Assembly: GCA_026545765.1 (NCBI GenBank)
Contig: CM048839.1
Location: forward strand, 64,901,187-64,965,186
Origin: Plantago major
Taxonomy: Eukaryota; Streptophyta; Magnoliopsida; Lamiales; Plantaginaceae
Reading direction: 5' to 3'
DNA length: 64,000 nucleotides
The position numbers and the translations under genes were made by a program. Below the pieces are notes generated by a model. That model searched no databases and had not been told where the DNA came from. It worked only from the letters and a program-made list of their open reading frames with translations. Shown here piece after piece: positions 52,844 to 62,207 of this stretch. The stretch's first letter is position 1, and each line of letters opens with the position of its first letter.

Positions 52844-54333
52844 AACTCCCCAAACCGAACCCTTGCTTGTCCTCAAGCAACTGACTCTCTAAAAAACCTA
52901 GAAAAATAAAAAACACATAGACACAAAAGTAAAGTGTAGCTCCCAAGCTACTGAGTCTACAATTGCAAATAATAAGCCTGAAAAATGCAAGAGGTTTGAC
53001 ATCACACTGACATTCACAGAATCACATTCACATGTCCAAAAAGTTCGTTTCACGAGTAAATAGAACTTAAGTCTAACCTGGTAGTCCCTCACAACTAGAT
53101 CCTATGCAACTAATCTCTCACACTCCTGGAAGTGTCCAGTAGGGGTAATCACTCAAGAATATAAAGTGAAAAGGAAGGTGGCTTACGTCACAAAATTGCC
53201 TCAAATGCCTCATGCATTGTACTCAATCAGTTAAGTCAGAAGGGACTTTATCACAGCTCTATAAACAATTAGCAGTAGACTAATGAAAAGGCAATCGTTC
53301 TCTCTTGTTTCAAATTTTCAATTTTTTGCATACTCCTTTTTTGTAGTCTTATATATGACCCATATGCTTATTTTGTCTCAATTTTTTTGTAGTGTCTGCT
53401 TTACCGAAAGTCTGCACTTTTGTGCGTGCTGGTTTGGTGTACACGCCATCAAACCTCACGGTCATATAGCTTTTAAGGGCCACACCGGTGTATATGTAGT
53501 ATCTGAAATGTGCCCAACATGACTAATGGTGGTAACTAGTACAATAGATACACTACGGGACTTATTTCATTTTTTTTTTTGAGAGAACGAAAAACCTGAA
53601 CACAGTCATTATCAACATATACAGTACTCATAAACCTCCTGTTTGGAATAAGAAAATAAGAATGGAAAACATGCCGTTCGTCAGACTTAACTTACACAGA
53701 GCACACATGAGAATGATGAGGCGCAAACAAGGGAGTTTGCACTTCCCGAGAAATCACACAAGAACAAAATTGCCGGTATAAATTTTTCATTTTTTCATCG
53801 GCTACTAAGCATGCTCACAGGCTTTTGGACTACATAACTAGAACAGACTTTCTATTTACAGGAGAAACGAACTTAGCGAACTTAAAACATGCAAACTGCT
53901 AATAGTCAAGGATCAATCAAAACTCAAGCATTTAACAGGTTTAGTACATGCAATAGACGCTCAACTTGGGAGACAGACTTAGACTCGAATAGAAAATAAA
54001 AAAAATACAGAAACAGAGTACGAAATACAGAGAAATGAAGAAAAAAAATAGTACAATAAGCGACCCCCTCTCCAAACCTAGACTTGAGATGGTCTCCAGC
54101 GAATAGGCTAAAAAGAAAAGGAAGCCAAGAAGTTACTACCCGAAAAAAGAAGAAAGCTACTGATCTCCATCATCATCCTCCTCTCCTAGTTGGTGTGAAT
54201 AACCAGCCTGTGGCTGCCATCCCTGCATATTGTGGTGCCAGCCCTGCTTATCCTGATGCCATCCTATCATGTCTGTATGCCAGCCACGCAGCTCGTCATA
54301 CTGGGCAATCCATCCCTGTAAAAAAGTCTGCTG
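52844..54333 (-). other. Element C 3' noncoding region with polypurine tract
   Basis: Next to the LTR, minus-strand GGTTCGGTTTGGGGAGTT (52844-52861) is the polypurine tract, preceded by the dyad TTGCTTGAGGACAAGCAAG (52862-52880), a 3'-end feature I recognise from Athila/Tat-like elements. The rest is AT-rich with T-runs. At 53391-53450 lies GTGTCTGCTTTACCGAAAGT and following bases related to the LINE F 3' UTR. No gene is seen. Confidence 0.65.
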
Positions 54334-55455
54334 CTACTCATAATAGCTCGATAGGGAGGACTGAGCACGCATAATCTCAGCCTGAGTGCCTGCAAGCTCG
54401 GTGTACTGCTGCTGCAAGGCAGACTGAGAATCCTGTATAGCTCTCTGATGTGCGGCTATAGTGTCTAGATACCCAGAAAACTGTATCTCATAAGTCGTGA
54501 AACGACTATCAAGATAGCCCCGTAGTCCCTGGAGATCAAAGACACCTGCATCCTGTGATGTACCAGCTGCTGAATGTGGAGGACTCGCTGAATGTACTAG
54601 AGGTGAAGGAACTTCAGCTGATGCTTGCCGTTCTACCTTTACCTTGAGAGTCTTATAAGCCTTTTCATAGGCCACTCTCATTCTCCTGAAGGAGTCGGGA
54701 GAAATATTGTTGCCCATGCCGGCTGAGATGCACACTGGAACTCCGGCTGCCTTGCACATAGCAGTGATCATGCAAGGAAAAATCAGGCATCAAGCCTTGT
54801 TTACCCTCTGTGCCAAGAACTCATCGTATAGAATCGCTCTAAGGTCTACCATTCCTGTTGGGATAGACAAAATCGCATGCATAGTTCTAGCCTCGTGTCC
54901 TCTGACATACTCATCATTCTTACTAGGGTAGACAGAAGTGACAAACCATTTCCAAACCACCTTAGCCTCTCTCTTCAAGTCTGCTCTATGAATCTTCCAT
55001 CGCCCTTCCGCAGGGAACTCGGCATAGTCATGGGTCAAAGTAGCAGCAACAACATCAGGATTGTGTTCGAAAGGGTTTGTAATGTTCTCAAACACATTCG
55101 AGCTGTTAGGGCCTAGAGTAGGTAGCTGTAGAAACTTGGAGATGGCAGCTGGGCTGAAGACAACCTCTTTCCCCCGAACGTGAACTCTGTGCTCATCAAC
55201 ATCCTCAAAGTTGACATAGAACTCTCTGGCCAAGTCCGGGTCGTACCCTGGGTAAATCTTATTCACCCCGAACCGGTGCTGGCATGCTAGATAGGAGTAC
55301 AATTCGTACGTGTGGATCCCGTTCATAGCGTCTTCTCCCCACTGGATCTCACGCTCGTCCAAGAAGGTTCTGGTATCAGTCTTAAACTCTTTCTTATACT
55401 GAAGAGCAGCCTTGGTAGGCATATAAGTAGCTCTGGAAGAGAATCCAGTCTCCAT
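54334..55455 (-). pseudogene. Element C accessory ORF (putative plant transposon protein family)
   Basis: From the ATG at 55455 (METGFSSRATYMPTKAALQ) the frame runs 374 codons to 54334 with one in-frame stop at 54790, after QRVNKA. The first 220 residues resemble the putative plant transposon protein domain (LAREFYVNFEDVDEHRVHV, RGKEVVFSPAAISKFLQLP, HAILSIPTGMVDLRAILYDE), and FPCMITAMCKAAGVPV lies just past the stop. A Gln-rich coiled-coil tail follows (AHQRAIQDSQSALQQQYTEL). It sits between protease and the 3' LTR, where pol would be in an autonomous element. Function unknown. Confidence 0.75.
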
Positions 55456-56486
55456 ACGTGGGCGTTTGCCTCCTCTAGTTCATGCAGATATAGTGATCTG
55501 AAAATAAAAAATAGAGGGAAACGCAACAAAGAGAGTGGCAGGTAAGTGGACTACGCGTTAGTGAGAATAATTCAGGCCTTAGCATTTATGATAAGAGTGT
55601 AAACCATAGTGCTAGAATATCTCAACTCCATAGTTAGTAGAATAGACAGAGAAACAGTAGTCTAGCTAGTACAACGTAATGGAAGAATAACCAAAACGAT
55701 TCCATAGTCAGCTCAAACACACTTAGCATAAGTGAACATTACTACTATAATACTCAAACCCAACTCAAATCATTCTACAATAACCAACTATTCACACCCA
55801 ATTCACAAATTGCAAATATCATGGGAATCGAAAAAATTGGCCACAATTACTACTTAGAACATGCTCAATGATCAACAAGTACTAAGATGATATCATAAGA
55901 AAGCTCAATTTAAGCCAAAAATCGAAAACCCCCAAATTGCAAAAGTTAGGGTTCTTGAGATTTTACCTTGAATCCGGATAATGAATGGATGATATGAGTT
56001 TTTGATGCCAAAAACGTGTCGTAGATGATGCAAGCTTCGAGATGTGAGGTTGAGCTCGAAGAATGGTGGAGAAAGAGGGAGAATGGAGATTTTTGCAAGC
56101 CTTTTGGTTATGGAGGAAGAGAGGATAGACAAACGAAGAAGGAGAAGTGAAGAGGAGAGAAAAGAACGGGGGATTAAAAAGAGAAGAACGGGCGTCGCCA
56201 GTTTGCTAACTGGCGTACGCCAGATTCTCTCGCTAATCGACTGGCGTCGCCAGTTTGCTAACTGGCGTCGCCAGTCGACTAGCAAGGCTAACTGGCATTC
56301 CCAGTTTGCTATTTTTCGATTTTTTTATATTTTTTTTTATTATACAAAAGAAGAAATAAACGTGAATGCAACTACTTTATGAGAAGAAAAACGTGAAAGC
56401 AAATGTAAGCTATCTAAAATGCAAATAAAACCCGGGTCGCCTCCCGGGAAACGCTTGTTTTAAGTCTCGAGCTTGACTTTTACACT
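55456..56486 (-). other. Element C spacer between protease and accessory ORF
   Basis: This is a noncoding kilobase between the two coding parts. It holds the palindrome cluster at 56190-56305 and a purine-rich stretch (56040-56190, plus strand). Short frames on both strands show no domain. It might contain the promoter or splice signals for the accessory ORF, but I see no clear one. Confidence 0.5.
56190..56305. repeat. Cluster of ACTGGCGTCGCCAGT palindromes in element C
   Basis: Exact copies of the 15-base dyad ACTGGCGTCGCCAGT are at 56240-56254 and 56261-56275, with variants at 56188-56202, 56210-56225 and 56291-56305. The same dyad occurs twice in the C 3' LTR (52504, 52535) and in degraded form in the second C LTR (61804 onward). 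Spacing here is roughly 16-30 bp. Confidence 0.85.
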
Positions 56487-57240
56487 CTAGTTAGTACGAT
56501 GGTGGGTACTAGACTTCCCGATTCTCGAACTTCTTTGCCCTTGTACATGCGAATAGATATAAAGGGGTCCCACAAACCCCGCAAAATATTCCTTGCAGAT
56601 AAAATCCTTAGGCAAATAGTCCAATGCCTTCACTGTTCCGACCTTACCATTCACCTCATATGTTGCTGTGCGTCTAAATACACTAATGTCCATTCTGGAG
56701 GTGAATAAAAATGGCCAACCAAGGAGGATTGTATCGGGTCCTTTCTTCTGATTTTCCCGGATGTCTTTCAGAACAACAAAATTGGTCATAACAGTCTCAC
56801 CATTCAATTTAACCGCGACACCCTTTGCCAATCCAACGGGTCTTCCATGCGACCCATCTACCATTAGAATTCGAGCTTTCATCTCTTCCAAACCTGTAAG
56901 GTCACATCCCTTAAACAGACTGTATGGGATCAGATTGCACTCCTGTATCTAAAGTCGCAATGACTTTTGAATTTCCCATCCCAACTACGATGTTAAAGCT
57001 CTTCTTACTGAGAGGATGCTCCTTCACATTTTTTGCGATCTCCTCTTCCTTAGCAGGAACTTCAACTACTCCTATTTCCAGAGTGCTCAATATAACTGGA
57101 AAATCTTCCTCCTGTGCAGAACCTAATTCCTCAGTGGAAACAGCTGAATGCTCGATATACCTGGGTGATCTTTCTCTTGAGCAGAGATCAACTCCTCAAC
57201 AGAATTATTGGGAGTTATCATCTCTTCTGCCACTACTTCA
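56487..57240 (-). pseudogene. Element C protease
   Basis: A retroviral-type aspartic protease is recognised from VVGMGNSKVIATLDTGVQSD, with D-T-G at 56941-56949. It continues through the KARILMVDGSHGRPVGLAKG stretch, NFVVLKDIRENQKKGPDTIL and LGWPFLFTSRMDISVFRRT. The frame is broken just before and after the active site (near 57120 and 56930). The normal ILGRPFL/ILGRPWL motif reads LLGWPFL. It follows gag directly, and no RT follows. Confidence 0.75.
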
Positions 57241-58797
57241 CTAGCAATCGGAGTTAACGAAGCACACCTGCATGCTGCACAAATCTGTTTTGAAACCTCA
57301 ACACAGGTCTCATTCTCCGAAACAGTCACCTCAACGGGTACTTCCCTAATCACTCTTATAGCCATTGCTCTCTCAGAAGTACTAGGGAATTTACCCCTTT
57401 CCCTTTCTTGGTTCTTCTCAATTAGCTGTTGAAGGGTACTTTAGATCTTATCACTATCCTTTTCCAGTTTCCCAATACGGGCATCAGTAGACTGTCGGTG
57501 CACCTTCACTTCGCGAATAAATTCCTTCGAATCGTTCATAAAGCTCCTGAATTCGACAGCCAGTCCTGATCCGCTTGCTGGTTGTACCTCCTGAACCTTC
57601 AGCGCTGGGTTTTCGCAATTGTCATTGCCGTAGCTCAGTAGGGATATATCTCCCTGTGGGTTATACTGGGTAACTGGAGGTTTCTGATACACCCCTCGTT
57701 GTCCACCAAAATTATTCCTCTTCTTCCAGTAAACCAGTTTTCCATCTGGCCCTTGCTGGACCCATTGCGCCTCTTCTTGTGGTACTTCCTCTTCAGGTTA
57801 CTTCTTGCTCGAAGCCAGTTCAGACCTGCACATATTAGCTCCGTGTCCTGGATTCTTGCAGACTCCACATATCTCAGTAGAGAATCCAGTATTGTTGCTC
57901 ACTCCATTCAGCCTTAAATGTCTGATCTCATTAGCCAACTCCGATAAACCTGCACTGGATCCTGCTCTTCATCAAAGGTAGCGTTCGCGTCTCCCCTTTG
58001 ACCCCTAACATTTCTTCTGGGGTTACGGTGTTGGTTGTTTTGTGCCAACTTAGCAAACTTCTCCTTGAGAGCAGCAGTAGTTAGTTCCATCATACTACCC
58101 CGCAGGACACATCTATCATAGACCGTTGGTTCTCATTCAACCCATCATTGAAATATTGATTCAGATCAGCATGTGAGTACCTGTGGTGAGGACACTGAGC
58201 TAGCAAGCTCTTAAACCTGTCCCATGCTTCATACAGAGACTCGTCGTACAACTGGTTAAAGTTGCTGATTTGTTGCCTGGTAGAAGTGGTCTTAGACTGA
58301 GGATAGTACTTCTGGATGAATGCATTATAGACTTCGGGCCAGGTGGTTAAGCTTCCTTCATCCAAGCTATTCATCCACTGTCGTGCCTTGTCAGCTAAGT
58401 ACATAGGAAAAACCCTCATCTTCAGATCATTGTCGGTGAAATTCTCACCTTTAGTCAACCCCCCGATGAAGTGCTCAAGATCCATAAGAAATCCCATCAC
58501 ATCCTCATTCTTCTGCCCATAGAATTTCGGAAGTAGAGCCATAATATGTCCCTTAATATCCAAGTTGCGCACATTGGCAGGAATGACAATACTAGGACGG
58601 TGAACATCTTGGGTCGGTGCGAAGAGCACAGCCATAGAAGGTTGTTGTTCTGCCATCTCAATATGTTGTTCGAGCGCTGCTGTATCTACTGTTTTCTCGA
58701 TTAGTCTCAACCGTGAGCCTTTCTGTTTACTGCAGTGTTTATCGATTTCGTCGATAAAGGGTGCAATAGGCAAATCAAGACCTCTCCTTCCTTGCAT
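57241..58797 (-). pseudogene. Element C gag
   Basis: The ATG at 58797 (MQGRRGLDLPIAPFIDEID) starts an open frame of 235 codons. It has a clear Retrotrans_gag domain: LLPKFYGQKNEDVMGFLMDL, KMRVFPMYLADKARQWMNSL and WPEVYNAFIQKYYPQSKT. Frame breaks follow at about 58090. A zinc knuckle CGVCKNPGHGANMC lies near 57830-57870, then low-complexity sequence and a coiled-coil part (FRSFMNDSKEFIREVKVHRQ). Gag would let C RNA be packaged, possibly by a helper element. Confidence 0.82.
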
Positions 58798-58908
58798 AAA
58801 CTACCTGAAAGAAGATGCATTAAGACTAATAGAACAGAAATAATGAACTAGAAATACAGAAAATAAATATACTGCGACTAGAATTCGTAAACTTAACAAA
58901 GGAGTTAA

Positions 58909-58926
58909 GTCCCCGGCAGCGGCGCC
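58909..58926 (-). other. Element C primer-binding site (tRNA-Asp-like)
   Basis: Minus-strand TGGCGCCGCTGCCGGGGA differs by one base from the usual plant tRNA-Asp primer site (TGGCGCCGTTGCCGGGGA). It is separated by a short A-rich spacer from the LTR end at 58934. Confidence 0.85.
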
Positions 58927-58933
58927 AAAAACT

Positions 58934-58988
58934 TGATGTGCCAAATCAGAGTTTTAAACTTGTTTATTTAGCCAAGAGTTAATTCTCA
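58934..58988 (-). repeat. Element C 5' LTR fragment (55 bp)
   Basis: The sequence matches the last 55 bp of the C LTR in element sense (TGATGTGCCAAATCAGAG to AATTCTCA on the plus strand). It then changes abruptly to element A protease sequence at 58989. Intact C LTRs continue AACACTACG instead. This is a rearrangement junction, not an LTR boundary. Confidence 0.85.
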
Positions 58989-59200
58989 CGCTTCTCTAAC
59001 ATTCCCAACTTCCTCTCCTACACCATTCAGAGTAGGAAACTTAACTCTGTTGTGTAGAGGAGATGAGATTGCCTTGAATTGATTGAGTCCCGGACGTCCT
59101 AGGATAATATTGTAGTTGAAAACGCGATCTACGACCACAAAGAGAACTGTTCGAGTTACTCTACCTGGAAAGGTTCCCATAGAAACTTGTAGTGGTATGC
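58989..59200 (-). pseudogene. Element A protease C-terminal part (right copy)
   Basis: This is a near-identical copy of 28545-28757 (PLQVSMGTFPGRVTRTVLFV, NYNIILGRPGLNQFKAISSP). It connects in frame, across the C LTR at 59201-62207, with the gag-protease of element A to the right (TVHPIGSI then PLQVSMG). So this copy is the direct continuation of A, and the left copy is its duplicate or vice versa. Confidence 0.88.
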
Positions 59201-62200
59201 TGATGTGTCAAATAAGAGTTTTAAATTTGTTTACTTAGCCAAGAGTTAATTCTCAACACTACGAAAATTTGTAGTGCAGTGAAGTTAACCCCGATGTTGG
59301 TCTCGAAGGACTTAACTAGGCTTAGTTTGGGTTTACGAATATAAGAAACAGTAATGAAAGCAATAAATGGTTGTTTTCTTTGGCAGCAGAATGATTAAGT
59401 ATGTGAAATTAAACCAATATGCAGAATAACTAGAAAACAGATTTAAACTTAACGAGATTGATATGAATGAGGAGAATTATGGTGTGGTAACTTGAAGACA
59501 AGCTAGCTAGCAGGAAACATGCGATTGTAACGATATTGATTTACTCAAGTTGTCACTTACTTGGTTCTAGAAAACATATAGCATTAGTGGAGGCGTCAAT
59601 CCCACAGAGCTACAATTAATTAAGCTAATACATATATTACTATTTGGAACTAACTGATAGATAAAGCAAGACGAAAACGTTTTGTTATAAATGAACAAAT
59701 GCTTAATCTAACGTGATTTTGACGTAATGCACAGCAAACAGAATATAAGATACGCAATTAATCTAAAAAGCTCAAAGTAAATTGCATCTTATGTATATAA
59801 TCACATGAACCCTAGCTAGCATTCATTGAATTCGTCACCACCCCATAATCAGGGTGTTTAGCTACTCATGACATGCGAAAACATAATCAATATCGTAAAT
59901 AAACAAGCAATAAACATAATCTAATACTAAAATCAAAGATTCGAATGGTGATACAATTGTTACCCTTCGTGTCACAAACCCTAGGTAAGAATTGAAGAAC
60001 CTGAATTGAATCGGTGGAAAAGTATGTAGCTGTAAGAACCCGTACTTTTTATTTTAATTCAATTTATTAGTTTTATTTTATTTCTATAGTGGACTGGGCC
60101 TAGTACTATTTTTCAACCCGGTTTTCAAACTACTTGGCCCGAGCCCATTTTTACTAGTATGAAATTACCCTAACCTACATAAAAGTATTGTTTTCCCTGT
60201 CAACTACCGCAGACCTTGTTTTCAAGATAAATTTTTCTCTGATCGATCCTCTCAACTATCTCAATTTGTTTTCCTGTTTGCAAGATAATAATTAGTCGGT
60301 TTCATATGTTTTCCTTTCCAAGAATTAAACTATTGCTACTCAAGTACTCGTTCTTTATGTTGTCTGGCCAATAGATCACTCAAATTAAAGTGTTTCTGAG
60401 TTTTGATGGACTTTTATTTACAAGGTTTATCAAGTTTTGTCCATCAGAATACCAACTCTTATTTATCAACTTGGATGCTTTACTTTTAACCATCCGTGTG
60501 TTCTTGTCGGTTCAGTTTTGTATTATTGAATTATTTGTTTTGGGTTCTTACATCGTAGTGGTGATTTTTGGAGGATTCGAGGTGCAAGTTAGAGGAGCTT
60601 TTATAACCTGGCTAGGTTTAAGTTCGATTTGAGTCGTCTTCGAGATAAGGAGGTTTCTTTGACTCTTTTACTTGTATTTTATTGTTATCGTATATATACG
60701 TATTGTTTTAATATTTGCCAACTTGTGACTATTATATCAAGAAATGGGACTTGGTATAATAAGTCTTTTCAAATGGATCAAATATGTGAATGCCCAAAAT
60801 TGTGTTTCTATGATGCATGTGATGTGTGATAAAAATATGTTTCTGTTACATGGAGAAATGAAATATGTTTTAGCTCTCAGTTTTGTCTACGTTCTGTACT
60901 GACCTCTTATGAGGGTTTATTGGCATAGAAGTATACTTCCTACTGTTTATTGTTCCTTTCCGCTGGGAACCTACTGTTATTGTTTCCTGTTTAGAAAACA
61001 TATTGTTTATGTTTCCTTTCGAGGAAACCTACTGTTACTGTTATGTATGCCATCTTCCCTGCCACGGGATCTAATAGTGGCCTAGTGTAAAATCTGATTG
61101 AGCTAAACTACTGTCTTACTATTTTGTGAAAGTACTGCATGTTCTAATTTTGGATATGTGAATTGTTATCGTGTGTATATAAATATGTATGTTTTATTAC
61201 GCTGTTGATCCGGTAGAAGTGTCAATGAGGCTCGCCCTTACCCACCCCTTTCAGATGTTTAGAGAAGTGATATGAGTTGATGGTACCTTGGAGTCGAGCA
61301 GGGTGGACATGTGATGGAATTTATGAAGGCTATTTTGTAGCTGTAAACTTGAGCTTAGTATTGTATAGGATGACTTGTGTATTGGGAGCTTTGCTGTATT
61401 TTGAGGATTTGTTATTGTTGTAATTACATTGTACGGATTTTAGACGCTCTGTTGTACTACTCTGAGATCTTGATGTACTTTGAGGGTTTAAAGCAGCCTT
61501 CGTCTTGGCGTGAGCCCATCTCACGATAGACGGCCGGTCGCGCCAAAGTGATTTGGTTTTGGGCGTGACAATAACGCTCCCAATCAATTGACAATCATCG
61601 GATTACAAGATGAAAATTGGTTCAATTACCTAAAATCGGTAATTGCCCTTAAAAAAGTTCTAGGTTGAGAGCAAAAGTATGTAAAACTTGACAATAGATC
61701 ATAATGAAACTAATTATGTCTTGTTCTAACTAATAGAAAGTAGAACAAACTAAGTCTGGGTGAATTAGGACTCCAAACGCAGAAAATCGGGAGAACTAAG
61801 CAAACTGGCATCGCTAGTAAGCAAAACTGGCGCCATTGATTGCAACAAGTCTGTTGGCATACGCCATTGCAATCTGGCATATCGGCGTCCTTGATCAAGA
61901 ATCGCATCGCCAGATTCTTCTCGAATATTTATTTGCGCTTTTAACTCCTTTGGACTCTAATTCTTGGTATTTTGGCCTTCCCGCTCCACTTCCACAATCC
62001 ATACGAGGCATTGGAACTCCATATCTTGTAGATGCATGTAAAATACACCATTTTACCTCCAATTAGTGCGGTTTAGCCAAATACCTACAAAACACACAAA
62101 AAATAAAACAAGTAAAAATACTCTAGGAAAACTAATAAAACTAAACTCAAGGATGACAAAAGTACGGTAAAAAAGTCCAGATGAGACGGTGTAAAACCGA

Positions 62201-62207
62201 CTCATCA
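59201..62207 (-). mobile_element. Solo LTR of element C family, interrupted by LTR G
   Basis: A second C LTR (about 1.47 kb without G) has TATGC immediately on both sides (59196-59200 and 62208-62212), a perfect target duplication. Element A protease sequence continues across it. No C internal sequence is attached, so it is a solo LTR. It carries the unoccupied version of the B insertion site and the degraded palindromes near 61804. Confidence 0.9.
60031..61570 (+). mobile_element. LTR G: chromovirus-like solo LTR
   Basis: This 1540-bp insert starts TGTAAGAACCCGTAC and ends GGGCGTGACA. It is absent from the corresponding position of the other C LTR, which reads TATGTAGATAACGC (near 52264). 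It has no primer site or coding sequence attached. Flanks are GTAGC and ATAAC, so no clear target duplication remains. The ends resemble those of element E and of Tekay/Del-type chromoviruses. Short plus-strand frames inside (60390-60829) show no domain. Confidence 0.82.

Larger units (their letters stand above)
28758..58988 (-). mobile_element. Element C: non-autonomous gypsy-like element (gag, protease, accessory ORF)
   Basis: Element C lies on the minus strand: primer site (58909-58926), gag (57441-58797), protease (56487-57240), accessory ORF (54334-55455), 3' noncoding region with purine tract, and 3' LTR at the left. Of its 5' LTR only the first 55 bp remain (58934-58988) before duplicated element A sequence takes over. 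The internal part, 52844-58933, is about 6.1 kb and I find no RT, RNase H or integrase in it. C would need enzymes from a relative. The tRNA-Asp-like primer site and the 3' end with TTGCTTGAGGACAAGCAAG suggest Athila/Tat affinity. Confidence 0.82.

Noticed and set aside
60390-60829. Hydrophobic short frames in LTR G as membrane peptides
   Set aside because: They are AT-rich LTR sequence with T-rich codons giving Phe/Leu; no conservation evidence.
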